Of a DNA stretch of 43,382 nucleotides, positions 16,451 through 24,812 are shown piece by piece. The notes below the pieces were generated by a model. That model was not told where the DNA came from. It saw only the letters and a list, made by a program, of their open reading frames with translations, and did not search any database. Position 1 is the first letter of the stretch, and each line of letters starts with the position of its first letter. This stretch comes from Myxococcales bacterium (GTDB lineage Bacteria; Lernaellota; Lernaellaia; Lernaellales; Lernaellaceae): assembly GCA_012517325.1 (NCBI GenBank), contig JAAYVF010000015.1:1-43382 (forward strand). The letters are read 5' to 3'. The position numbers and the translations under genes were made by a program.

Positions 16451-17910
16451 TCACAAGGTAAGCGCCCGTTCGAGGGCGTCGATGACCACCGGGTCCAGGT
16501 GCGTCCCGGCCATTTCCCGCAGCTTGTTCATCGTCTCCCGCATGCTTTCCAATTCCTTGTAGGTCCGCGACGCGGTCAGGGCTTCAAAAACGTCGGCCAC
16601 CGCCAGAATCCGCGACTCCAACGGAATCTCCGCCGCGGCGAGGCCGAGCGGCCCCGAGCCGTCCAGCCGTTCGTGATGGCCGGCCGCCACGTTGGGGACG
16701 TCGGCCAGCGCGGTCGGAAAATCGATTTGGCTGAGGATTTCCTTGGTGTGTCGGGCATGCCGGTTCATGACCTGGCGATGTTCGACCGACAACTTGCCCT
16801 TGCCGACCAGGATTTCATCCGGCACCCCGACCTTGCCGATATCGTGCAGCAAGGCGGCGTATCGCACCACTTCCAGCCGTTCCGGCGGCAAATGCAGGGC
16901 CACGGCGATTTCCATCGCCAACGCCTGCACCTTCAGCGAATGCGCGCTGGTATGCGGATCGCGCATGTCCAGCACCCGCAACAAGGCTTTGACGCTCGAC
17001 AGAAAAGCGCGATTGAGTTCGCGGATCAACCGCAACTGGCTGGCCGCCAGCGACCCGTGGTAGACGAAGAAAAGCAGCATTTGCAGGTCGTTGGGATTGA
17101 ATTGGGCGGCGTCTTCGGCGCGTCCACCAGGACGATGCCGACCACCCGGTTCAGATCCCAGAGCGGCACCGCCATGACGGTCCGCAGGTTCGTTTCGAAG
17201 ATGGAGGCGGTCGGGATTTCCTCGGCGAGGTTGGTGATGATCAACCCGTTTTGCCGCTCGATGATCCGTTTGACCAGCGTCTGGCTGATCGGCAGGTCGC
17301 CGGCGGGTAGCGGCTCGCCGCGGGCGTCGACCGCGAACCGGACGGTGGCCCTTTCCTCCGCGTCCACTTCCAGCAGAATGGCCCGGCGGGCCTGGTCGAA
17401 CAACAGCACCGCGGTGCCGGCCAGTTCCTGCAGCACCGCCTGGTCGTCGGTCGCCGACGCGACGTGACGCATGAACCGATGCAGCAGTTTCAGCGTGCGG
17501 GTTGAAACCGAGGATAAAACCGTATCGGAGACTTCCAGGTTTTCCGGCCCGATGCCGCCGGCGATCGTCAGATCGGCCAGGGTGCTGTCTTCCTTTCGCA
17601 GGCCGATTTCGATCTCGCAATTCTCGATGACCAGCCGATCGCCGTCGCCGATTTCCACCGGCGGCCGCTTCCGGCCGAGCAGCAACAATTCCCGGCCGTC
17701 GGCATACTTGATGCGCGAACCGTTGGCGCTGTCCAGGTCTTGATACAACCACTTGCCGTTTTCCAGCACCAGCCGGCCGTGCCGGCCGGAAACCGTCGGC
17801 AACGAGAGGCGGACCTCATTGAAGTCGAGCCGGCCGATCTGGACAACGGGCAGGGAAAAGTTCTGGCGTTGACCCGCCAACGGACCCGAATTGAAGGTCA
17901 AAACGATCAT
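16451..17910 (-). pseudogene. FHA-GAF-HD-GYP signalling protein, interrupted by a one-base frameshift near 17111-17120
   Basis: Two overlapping minus-strand frames together make one protein of about 486 residues. The first (from 17910) has an FHA domain (QIGRLDFNEV, TVSGRHGRLVLENGKW, DSANGSRIKY; residues about 20-95) and a GAF domain (about 125-270). It breaks off in unrelated sequence after VVGIVLVDAPK. The second frame picks up at once with DAAQFNPNDLQMLLFF and gives an HD-GYP domain with LLHDIGKVGVPD, HARHTKEIL and HHERLDGSG. Restoring one base at 17111-17120 joins the two. HD-GYP proteins hydrolyse cyclic di-GMP; the GYP motif itself is altered (GPL after GSG). No slippery sequence is seen, so this is a sequencing error or a genuine recent mutation rather than programmed frameshifting. 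It is convergent with the lipoprotein gene. Confidence 0.85.
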
Positions 17911-17931
17911 CCGCGCCGATCTCCGCTTCGC

Positions 17932-20841
17932 CTAACAGCCACAGCAGCCGTCGTCATTGTCGTCGTCATCCCCGGATGGGTTGGGCGTCGGCGACGCGTC
18001 GTCATCGTCGGGCGATTCGTCGTCGTCGAAAACGATCGGCTCCGGATCCGTTTCATTCACCGTCGGATCCATGATTTTCAAACCGGTGATCGAGTACGGC
18101 GGCAACGCGACCTCGAAAATCGGTTCGGTCAGATCGCCGACATACTCGCCGCCCTGCAACAGGACCTGGTTGCCGGAACCCGGATCGGAGTTTTCGTTGT
18201 CGGCGTCGAGCGACGCGCCGAAGAGCACGCTTTTCAGAATCACCAGATCCGCCGGCAGATCCAGCCGGCTCAGGTCGACCCGCGTCCGGATCGTCTGCTC
18301 GAGATCCTTGTTGACCAGCAGCACGTTGACTTCGTCGCCCTGCCGGCCGACCACCGCGCGCACCAGGGGCGTGCCGCCCAGGCTGTCGGCCGTCCAGGGA
18401 TGGGTGCCCAGAACGCCGTCCATTTCCAGGGTGCGATAATCGCCGCAAGCCGCGTCGCGGCAGATGTCCACCGCGATGCGGGGCGCGTACAGGTATTCGT
18501 CGCGGTACATCCGGATGTTGTCGAAGTACGCCACGCCGTTGTCCTTGCGGCCTTCCTTGCGCCGCAGGTGGACATTGATGAACGCCGTGTTGGCGCGATC
18601 GGCGAGTTGAAAACGGAAATCCTGGGGCGTCCAATCGGCATCGCCGAACAGGCCATAGGATTCCTCCGCCTGCAGCAGTTGATCCGCCGCGTTGCGGCCT
18701 TGTGCCTCGATGGTCACCGGCCCGTCCAGGTTCGCGGTTTTGATGTAACCCACCACGTGGTAGGTGTCCGGATCGGCCAATTCGGGCGTCGCGTTGTTGA
18801 CCAGCCAATAGCGCTGCCGCACATGGTAATACTCGGGATTACCGAGAATCGGCACCTCCACGCACAGGCTCCCGTCGTAGCAATTTTCCGCCACGATGGC
18901 GGCCGGCGCGGGCGTGCTGGAGTACTGGACCCAATAAGCGTTGGCGTAGGCGCCTGGCGTCGAGGTGTATTCCCAACTCGGATCGCAAAGCAGGTTCTGG
19001 GTTTTGACCGCCAATTCCTGCGCGGCGAAATCGAAGCTCAACCGGTAGCGGCCTCCCGGCTGCACCGCGACCGTCTGCGCTACCGCGCCCGGATAATCGG
19101 GGTTGTTGCCGGCCGTGTCGGCGAATTGAATCCGCAGCGCGCATTCGTCGTCCTCGCACAACCGCTCGGTGGTCACGCCGGTCGGATCGGCAATCGTTTG
19201 CCAACCCTCGTCGAGCGGATCGGTGAAATCGCCGTTGGTGAGCAGTTCCACCGCCAGCGCGGGCGGGATGTTGTCCTGCTTGAGCGACAGATTGTCGAGG
19301 AAAAACGAGCCGGAAATCTGGCTGACCGGGTCGGGATTGTAAATATTGCCCGTTCCGCATTCCAGGGTATTTTCCACCGGCTCGCGGTGCCGGAGAACGC
19401 GCACCCGGATGTAGTTTTCGTCGGAACCGACGCTGATGCTTTTGTAACTGGGGGTGCGGCCGACCGCCTCGTTGTCGAAGGTCGAGGCCGAGACGATCGA
19501 TTGGAGAATCTCTTCGTTGCGGAAATCGTGCGCCGCCAGTTTCATCATCAAGGCGTTGGGGCGTTCGACAACGGTTCCCTCGCGCGGGTAAGCCATGCCG
19601 TAAGTGCCCGGATCTTCCGCCTCGGTATCCATGAAAGTCCACTGCGCCGCGCCCAACAGCCGGTCGGTATACGGCATCAGCGTGAACAGGACGTCGGCGT
19701 TGTACACGGCCGCGCCCAGACTCACCGAGAGATTGCGGAACGGACAAAGCGGCGGATCGTCGGGGCCGGGATAGTCGGTGTAATTTTCGGCGAACAGCAA
19801 CTGGGTGTTGTATTCGCTGATGAAAACCGGCACGTCGGCCTTGTAACCGCCCCAGGCGTCGTCGATCGCCGCGAAAAGATTGCCCAGCCGCGTTTCCAGC
19901 TCGCGACTCGCGGCGAACGCGGCCGCCATGATCCGCCGCAGTTCGGCGTCCAGGTCCGCGCCGTAAAGATTACAGATGTCCTTGTCGAAATTCGGCCGGT
20001 AAAAACTCATCACCAGGTAGTCCGGCCACAACGAGGTATCGGCGCCCGAGGCGGCGAACGCCTCCAACAACCGATAGGTGTCGGCGGTGCCTTTGTATTC
20101 ATAGGATACCGCGCCCAGGCGGATGGACGGGTCCACCTCGCGCAGCACCTCGCTGAGCCGCAGAAAAGCCTCGGCGTACGCCTCGGGCGGCACTCGCTTG
20201 TAAGCCACGTCCGGATTCGCCGAACTGACCGAGTTTTCCCAGGTGTCGCTGTCCACTTCCCAATAGGTCACCGGACCGAACGGCGAATCGTGATTGACGT
20301 AGTCGACCCACATGGCTGCGGCCGCGATGACGTCATCGGTGGCGAAGGCGCCGTTTTGCGGGTCGTACAGGCTCAGGGTGATCACCGGCGTGGCGCCGGT
20401 GCGTTGGGTCAGATACAGGTATTCGTCGGTGCCGAAATAATAATCGCGTTCGGCCGCCGGCCCGACGCCGGCCCGCCAGTCGTAACTGCGCACCACCCGG
20501 CCGCCCGGAAAACGCAGCAATCCCGGCTGCAAATAATGAAGCAGATTGAACGAGGACGGTTGGTAGCAACCGACGATCCCACCGGCGCAGGGCGAACTTT
20601 CGGGAGTCCACAGACCGCCGGCGTCGTCGCCGAAGTGATCCGCGGCCAGCAGGTTCAGGCCGTACAATTCCGGCGCCAGGGTGCCGACCGATTGGTTCGT
20701 GACCAGTACGATCGCCGCCACCTCGTCGCCGGACGTGTCGTCATCTTGCGCCAGAGCCGGCATCGCCGCGCCGATCGTCGCCAGCCAGACGACGGTCAGG
20801 ATCCAACACCATGAAACGCATCGCACCCGTCGCTTACTCAT
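17932..20841 (-). CDS. Large secreted clan GH-A-like glycosidase-fold protein with carbohydrate-binding-like modules and an acidic Cys-ended tail
   Basis: A 969-residue exported protein. I start at the ATG at 20841 (MSKRRVRCVSW) because a GGAG lies about 10 bases upstream and it gives a clean signal peptide ending ALA; the longer frame adds an implausible Arg-rich start. Residues about 40-480 resemble GH39/51/79-type barrels: LYGLNLLAADHF, LRFPGGRVVRSYDWR, TPVITLSLYDP, YWEVDSDTW (about 193-201), and FISEYNTQ with a candidate nucleophile Glu at about 343. In these families the acid/base Glu sits in a WEIGNE-like motif; here that reads WEVDSD, so the acid/base Glu is Asp or missing. Two jelly-roll, CBM-like segments follow (about 545-640 and 650-820), then a beta sandwich resembling the C-terminal domain of arabinofuranosidases. 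The tail is acidic and ends GCCGC. Confidence 0.75.
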   Translation of the reverse strand: MSKRRVRCVSWCWILTVVWLATIGAAMPALAQDDDTSGDEVAAIVLVTNQSVGTLAPELYGLNLLAADHFGDDAGGLWTPESSPCAGGIVGCYQPSSFNLLHYLQPGLLRFPGGRVVRSYDWRAGVGPAAERDYYFGTDEYLYLTQRTGATPVITLSLYDPQNGAFATDDVIAAAAMWVDYVNHDSPFGPVTYWEVDSDTWENSVSSANPDVAYKRVPPEAYAEAFLRLSEVLREVDPSIRLGAVSYEYKGTADTYRLLEAFAASGADTSLWPDYLVMSFYRPNFDKDICNLYGADLDAELRRIMAAAFAASRELETRLGNLFAAIDDAWGGYKADVPVFISEYNTQLLFAENYTDYPGPDDPPLCPFRNLSVSLGAAVYNADVLFTLMPYTDRLLGAAQWTFMDTEAEDPGTYGMAYPREGTVVERPNALMMKLAAHDFRNEEILQSIVSASTFDNEAVGRTPSYKSISVGSDENYIRVRVLRHREPVENTLECGTGNIYNPDPVSQISGSFFLDNLSLKQDNIPPALAVELLTNGDFTDPLDEGWQTIADPTGVTTERLCEDDECALRIQFADTAGNNPDYPGAVAQTVAVQPGGRYRLSFDFAAQELAVKTQNLLCDPSWEYTSTPGAYANAYWVQYSSTPAPAAIVAENCYDGSLCVEVPILGNPEYYHVRQRYWLVNNATPELADPDTYHVVGYIKTANLDGPVTIEAQGRNAADQLLQAEESYGLFGDADWTPQDFRFQLADRANTAFINVHLRRKEGRKDNGVAYFDNIRMYRDEYLYAPRIAVDICRDAACGDYRTLEMDGVLGTHPWTADSLGGTPLVRAVVGRQGDEVNVLLVNKDLEQTIRTRVDLSRLDLPADLVILKSVLFGASLDADNENSDPGSGNQVLLQGGEYVGDLTEPIFEVALPPYSITGLKIMDPTVNETDPEPIVFDDDESPDDDDASPTPNPSGDDDDNDDGCCGC

Positions 20842-20984
20842 GGTATCTGCTCCATTCGGATGGTTCGCGCCGTGCTCCCCTTGCGATCCATCATAAATTA
20901 CCCGATCCGAAATGAGCAACCGGATAAAAAGCCGCGCGGGTTCGCCTTTTCCGAACGCGCGGCGCCGCCGCCGGCGCAACATTC

Positions 20985-21012
20985 TAAAGTTCCGGCGGAT
21001 TTTTACCGAAAT
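20985..21012 (+). promoter_or_regulatory. Sigma-28 (FliA)-like promoter of the YjfB gene
   Basis: TAAAGTTC at 20985-20992 matches seven of eight bases of the flagellar -35 (TAAAGTTT). ACCGAAAT at 21005-21012 keeps the CCGA core of the -10 (GCCGATAA). The spacer is 12 rather than 11 bases. The predicted start lies 20-25 bases before the YjfB ATG. The promoter matches the motility role of the gene. Confidence 0.5.
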
Positions 21013-21041
21013 ACCGGATAGGAAACGAAGGGGAATGGTTT

Positions 21042-21236
21042 ATGGATCCCATCAGCGCTCTGACCCAGGCCGATTCGCTGCAATTTCAGCAAAAATATGC
21101 CGTCGCCATCCTGAAAAAAACCAACGAAATGATCGAACAAACCGGCCAAGCGGCGGTCAAGCTGATCGAATCGGCGGCGGTCGCGACCTCGCCTTCCGGC
21201 GGCGACCGCGGGCAGAATATCGACATCGTGGTCTGA
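21042..21236 (+). CDS. YjfB family putative motility protein
   Basis: A 64-residue protein matching the small YjfB motility family in layout. It starts MDPISALTQADSLQFQQK, has a central helix (YAVAILKKTNEMIEQTGQAA, LIESAA) and ends with the family's typical GQNIDIVV tail. Members are found near flagellar genes and are under motility control in Bacillus; a molecular function is not established. A sigma-28-like promoter is directly upstream and a YcgR/PilZ-like gene follows 122 bases downstream. The ribosome site GAAGGGGAA lies about 7 bases before the ATG. Confidence 0.8.
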   Translation: MDPISALTQADSLQFQQKYAVAILKKTNEMIEQTGQAAVKLIESAAVATSPSGGDRGQNIDIVV

Positions 21237-21358
21237 GGTACCTGTTCAGCGCGACTTCTTGATCGGCCCGCCGAAGAATAATCGACCATCAAAATGTTCT
21301 TGCCGTCGCTTCCCGGCTCGTGTTAATTTATCGTTTCAGGGAGGAAATAAAAAAACTC

Positions 21359-22120
21359 ATGCCGGAGACTCATTCCGACCAATTGCAAAGTGTATCCGGA
21401 GCCAAGCTGGCCCAGGTTTTGGAATTGGCCTGCAAGGAGCACACCCGACTGAAGCTGTCCGGCGGCACGGATCACTTTCCGTTTTACACTTTCATGCGGG
21501 AGATCAAGCACACCCAGGTTTTCGTCACCAAACTGGAACCGGCCTCGGCGCAGGACGACCTGCTGGTGGACAGCGAAATCGACATCGTTTTCCCGCTGAC
21601 CTCACGGATCTATTTCTTCGGCAAATCGAATTACCACGGCCTACTGACCCAGCCGCTCGACGAGGCGATCCATATCATCGACAAGCCCGAGGTCATGTAC
21701 TTCCGGCGCGAACGGCGGGTGATGCGCGTGCAGCCGACGACCAGCCTGCCGGTCACCTGCCTGGCGGTCGGCGGCGAAAAATTTCTGGATACGGTACTGA
21801 TTAAAAACATCAGCCTGGAAGGCATCTGCCTGTCGTTCCCCTTCCCGATGAATTACAAACCGGGCGGCTTGATCAACGGCATCAAGCTGAAGCTGCACGG
21901 CAGCAACTACCTGACGCTCGACGGCTCCATCCGCCACACCTACATCTCGCAGGACGGCAAATTCTGCGTCGGCCTGATGTGGGAGCCGATGACCAAACCG
22001 CAGTTCCTGACCCTGATCACCTACCTGCGCCTGGTGCTGTCGGCCCACGGCCTCGATCCGAAAAAAGAAAAAAATCTCACCCTCACCTTCGAATTCGGCC
22101 CGCCCGACCCGGCAAAGTAG
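21359..22120 (+). CDS. PilZ domain protein, YcgR-like c-di-GMP receptor
   Basis: A 253-residue cytoplasmic protein. The N-terminal 115 residues look like the YcgR-type flagellar-brake domain (LELACKEHTRLKLSGG, LLVDSEIDIVFPL, YFRRERR at its end). The PilZ domain follows with both c-di-GMP-binding motifs intact: RRERR (about residue 118-122) and NISLEG (about 148-153). In YcgR-type proteins, c-di-GMP binding slows the flagellar motor; here the neighbouring YjfB gene points to the same process. I prefer the ATG at 21359, after GGGAGG with a rather long 14-base gap; a GTG at 21320 would add 13 residues. Confidence 0.8.
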   Translation: MPETHSDQLQSVSGAKLAQVLELACKEHTRLKLSGGTDHFPFYTFMREIKHTQVFVTKLEPASAQDDLLVDSEIDIVFPLTSRIYFFGKSNYHGLLTQPLDEAIHIIDKPEVMYFRRERRVMRVQPTTSLPVTCLAVGGEKFLDTVLIKNISLEGICLSFPFPMNYKPGGLINGIKLKLHGSNYLTLDGSIRHTYISQDGKFCVGLMWEPMTKPQFLTLITYLRLVLSAHGLDPKKEKNLTLTFEFGPPDPAK

Positions 22121-22198
22121 CGTTTTTTCTTCGACAATTGCCCCGCATTGCCCAGGCTGCTATCGTCGATCCGAACCACGGATAAAGAATTGACGAAC

Positions 22199-22492
22199 AT
22201 GCGACGTTTCAGCGGCCGGAAAATCGAAGTGAAGCTGGACGGAGATCCGCCCGCGCCGGCGGAGGTCGTCGACGGCGAGCGGGTCTGGCAAGTCCGGGAA
22301 GTCGTTCGCGAGTGGTTCGACATCGGCCACGGCTCGCTGCCCGCCCGTGCGCAGACCTGGCGCACCCGCCGGCACCGCAAGAATTTCCTGCTGGAAACCG
22401 CCGACGGTTCGCGACTTTTGATCTACCTCGATTATGCCCGCGACGATCGCCGCGTCTGGCACCTGGTGACCGTCGAAGAGCCGGAAAGGTAA
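22199..22492 (+). CDS. Small hypothetical protein, DUF6504-like
   Basis: A 97-residue protein from the ATG at 22199 (MRRFSGRKIEVKL). It is beta-rich and carries Trp and Arg residues in a pattern seen in short DUF6504-type proteins that occur beside DNA polymerase genes: VWQVREVVREWFDIG, WRTRRHRKNFLLETADG, LIYLDYARDDRRVWHLVTV. No signal peptide or membrane helix. Function unknown; the similarity is from memory of the family's general pattern and is weak. It is 78 bases downstream of the PilZ gene and may be cotranscribed. Confidence 0.65.
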   Translation: MRRFSGRKIEVKLDGDPPAPAEVVDGERVWQVREVVREWFDIGHGSLPARAQTWRTRRHRKNFLLETADGSRLLIYLDYARDDRRVWHLVTVEEPER

Positions 22493-22513
22493 TTGATCGA
22501 ACCAACCCTTGAC

Positions 22514-22537
22514 CCCTCTCCCATTCGAGGGAGAGGG
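22514..22537. terminator. Hairpin CCCTCTCCC-GGGAGAGGG
   Basis: A perfect 9-base stem (CCCTCTCCC, loop ATTCGA, GGGAGAGGG) between the convergent small gene and the acyl-CoA dehydrogenase gene. There is no T-run, so it may be an intergenic repeat copy rather than a classic terminator. Confidence 0.5.
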
Positions 22538-22549
22538 TTAAGCGGATTT

Positions 22550-22575
22550 CCCTTCTCCCTTTGATGGGAGAAGGG
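22550..22575. terminator. Hairpin CCCTTCTCCC-GGGAGAAGGG
   Basis: A perfect 10-base stem with a 6-base loop (TTTGAT), directly after the previous hairpin and just before the end of the acyl-CoA dehydrogenase gene. The two hairpins are related in sequence and form a pair of intergenic palindromes. Confidence 0.5.
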
Positions 22576-22593
22576 TTAGGGATGAGGGATCGG

Positions 22594-23823
22594 CTACTCG
22601 AAAATCTTTTCGTCCGGCGAATTCGCGTTCTCGGCGTCGGCCTCGCTGTCGCGTTTTTCGGCCCGTTCCGCCTCCTGCTCCTGTAAAAATTCGTGCTGGA
22701 TGAGCAGGCTCATGATCTCGTTGGTGCCGGTCCAGATCATCGTCAGGCGGGCGTCGCGCAGCATGCGCTCGACCGGGTAAACGTTGGTGTAACCGATACC
22801 GCCCATGATCTGCATCGCGTGGTTGATGACCTCCCACGCCGCCTCGGTCGCAAATTTCTTGGCCTCGGAAACCATCCGGCGCGAATCGAGCCCGGCGTCG
22901 ATGCGCTTGGCCGCCGCCCAGACCAGCGCGCGCGCCGCGTCCAGCCGCGTGACCGCCTCGGCGATCCGGAACGAAACGCCCTGGAACTGCACGATGTGCT
23001 TGCCGAAGGCCCGCCGCTTGGTGGAGTAATGCGTCGCGATTTCCAGCGCCGCCCGCGCCAGGCCGAGCGCGCCGGCCGCGCTGGTCATCCGTTCGGGAAT
23101 CATCATCCGGTTGAATACCAGGCCGCCGCCGTTTTCCGGGCCGATCAGGTTCGCCGCCGGCACGCGGGTGTCGTGAAACACCAGCCGGCCGGTGCCGCCG
23201 CCGCGCGTGCCCATCAGGCCGTAGACGTGCTCGACCTGCACCGTGTCGTCGCGCTCGACGATGAACGCCGAGAGCGATTTGTGCGGGTGCGCGTCGGGCG
23301 CGGTTTTCGCGTAGACCAGGAAAATATCGGCTCCTTCCGAGCCGACCACGAAGCGTTTCTGGCCGTTCAAAATGTAGTAATCACCCTCCCGGCGGGCGCG
23401 GGTCGTGGCGCCGAAAAAGTCGGAGCCGCCGCGCGGCTCGGTCAGCGCCTCGGCGCAGAACAGTTCGCCGCGCAGCACGGGCGCGAGCCATTTGGCTTTT
23501 TGTTCCGGGGTGCCGAAGACGTGCAGCGCCTCGCCGATGATCGACGGCAGGGAAAAGAGGCAGCCCAGCGACATGCCCAGGATGCCGATTTCCTCGAGCG
23601 CGCCCACCTCGGCCGACCAGCCCAGCCCGTGACCGCCGTACTGTTTTTCGAAGCGGATGCCCAAGAGCCGTGCCTCGGCCAGCGCCTTAACGTACTCACG
23701 CGGGTAGCGGACCTCGTCGCGGTCCATCGCCTTGAGCAGTTCGGACGAAACCTGGTCCTTGGCGAAACGGCGCGCTTGGGCTTGCAGTTCCAGTTCGGCG
23801 GGCGACAGCAATTCCTTGAACAT
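22594..23823 (-). CDS. Acyl-CoA dehydrogenase (probable isovaleryl/long-chain-type catalytic base)
   Basis: A 409-residue FAD-dependent acyl-CoA dehydrogenase. The family segments are clear: ALTEPRGGSDFFGATTRARR, YYILNGQKRFVVGSEGADIF, YGLMGTRGGGTGRLVFHDTR and the C-terminal helices with AMQIMGGIGYTNVYPVERML. The Glu that acts as base in medium-chain enzymes (in the IYEGT motif) is Thr here (MIWTGTNEI, about residue 365). On the helix where isovaleryl- and long-chain dehydrogenases keep their base there is a Glu (MIPERMTSAAGALG, about residue 244), so catalysis probably uses that. Substrate unknown. A hydrophilic Glu-rich tail of 25 residues ends the protein. Clustered with a PPC-domain gene 5 bases upstream. 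Confidence 0.9.
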   Translation of the reverse strand: MFKELLSPAELELQAQARRFAKDQVSSELLKAMDRDEVRYPREYVKALAEARLLGIRFEKQYGGHGLGWSAEVGALEEIGILGMSLGCLFSLPSIIGEALHVFGTPEQKAKWLAPVLRGELFCAEALTEPRGGSDFFGATTRARREGDYYILNGQKRFVVGSEGADIFLVYAKTAPDAHPHKSLSAFIVERDDTVQVEHVYGLMGTRGGGTGRLVFHDTRVPAANLIGPENGGGLVFNRMMIPERMTSAAGALGLARAALEIATHYSTKRRAFGKHIVQFQGVSFRIAEAVTRLDAARALVWAAAKRIDAGLDSRRMVSEAKKFATEAAWEVINHAMQIMGGIGYTNVYPVERMLRDARLTMIWTGTNEIMSLLIQHEFLQEQEAERAEKRDSEADAENANSPDEKIFE

Positions 23824-23828
23824 GGGCG

Positions 23829-24278
23829 CTACTCCTCGTCCGGCAGATTCCAGAGCGCCAGGCCGGTCGCCGCGTCCAGTTCGCGGACCAGCTCGACGTC
23901 GTCGTATGCCGTGATGTGAAATTCGCAGACAAACACTTCAGCCTCGACCAGGTGGCCGGAGATCATTTTCGTTTCACCGTTCTCGTGCCAGCAGGCATTG
24001 AGGTGCAGGTGCGGAAAAATCTCGCCGTCGCGGAGCGAAAAGTTGCCTTGCAGGCTCAGCACCTCGGTCATGCCGCGGCGTTCGAGGGGTTCCTTGTATT
24101 TTCCCGTCGCGATGTCGAATTCCGTGACTTTCAAATGCGTCACGCCGCCGATGGCCCATACCCGTCCGGCCCGGACATTGAATTTCCGGGCGACCGCCAC
24201 CAGGGCCTCCGGCAATTTTTCGTACCGATTCAACCGGCCGACGATCATCCGCGTTTGCTTGCTTTCCTTCGCTCTCAT
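23829..24278 (-). CDS. PPC/DUF296 domain protein
   Basis: A 149-residue protein of the plants-and-prokaryotes-conserved (PPC, DUF296) domain. The domain starts near residue 10 (RMIVGRLNRYEKLPEALVAV) and has AIGGVTHLKVTEFD, LSLQGNFSLRDGEIFPHLHL and ISGHLVEAEVFVCEFHI. The HLHL and GHL histidines are those thought to bind a metal in prokaryotic members. In plants the domain belongs to AT-hook DNA-binding proteins; bacterial single-domain forms have no known function, and there is no AT-hook here. It lies between a Cys-rich DUF6125-like gene and the acyl-CoA dehydrogenase, which hints at a metabolic role. Confidence 0.85.
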   Translation of the reverse strand: MRAKESKQTRMIVGRLNRYEKLPEALVAVARKFNVRAGRVWAIGGVTHLKVTEFDIATGKYKEPLERRGMTEVLSLQGNFSLRDGEIFPHLHLNACWHENGETKMISGHLVEAEVFVCEFHITAYDDVELVRELDAATGLALWNLPDEE

Positions 24279-24287
24279 CTCGGGCTC

Positions 24288-24812
24288 CTATTTCTTCAGG
24301 GCAAATCGCCACAGACAATAGCCGTTTCCGCAATCGTCGGGCGGACACCGCAGGCACTCGGTTTCGATTCGTTCGTCGACCGTCCGGGCAAACCCGCCGT
24401 ACTCGACCAGACCGACCGGTTTGCAGGGAAAGTCCGGCAAGCCCTTGCGCCGCCGCGCCTCCTGCACCCGGCATTCCTTCATTTCGTAGATCAGCGCGTC
24501 GCCCTCGCGGCGCAGTTCCTGCTCGTTGACGCAGGCGTACAGCCGGTAACCCACCGCCTTTTCCAGCGCTTCCAGGCCGCCGCCGGCCGGAATTCCGAAG
24601 GTCTTCATAATGCGCTTGGCCTCGGCCACGGTGAAGCGGCGCCATGATTCGATATCCAGTTCGATCGCCGTCTCCAGCCCGAACCGTTCCTCGCCCGCCA
24701 GAAACCAGCAGCCGTCATGGGCCAGCCAATTGTGGGCGTAAACGGAAAGCAGTTTCAGCAGATCGGCGCGGTCCAAATGAGCGAACTTCCGCTCCAGGTC
24801 GTCGGCGGGCAT
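24288..24812 (-). CDS. DUF6125-like Cys-rich protein
   Basis: A 174-residue cytoplasmic protein. The N-terminal part (DLLKLLSVYAHNWLAHDGCW, FLAGEERFGLETAIELD, SWRRF) is like DUF6125 proteins, which also appear near CoA-linked metabolic genes. The C-terminal part has a cluster ECLRCPPDDCGNGYCLW, suggesting a metal or Fe-S site; other Cys are at HDGCW, YACVNEQ, MKECRVQ and FPCK. No signal peptide or membrane helix. It is 9 bases from the PPC gene and probably the first gene of this three-gene unit. Family assignment is tentative. Confidence 0.7.
   Translation of the reverse strand: MPADDLERKFAHLDRADLLKLLSVYAHNWLAHDGCWFLAGEERFGLETAIELDIESWRRFTVAEAKRIMKTFGIPAGGGLEALEKAVGYRLYACVNEQELRREGDALIYEMKECRVQEARRRKGLPDFPCKPVGLVEYGGFARTVDERIETECLRCPPDDCGNGYCLWRFALKK

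Noticed and set aside
17100-17125. Programmed frameshift in the HD-GYP gene
   Set aside because: The sequence at the joint has no slippery run and no obvious downstream pseudoknot, so loss of one base is the simpler reading.
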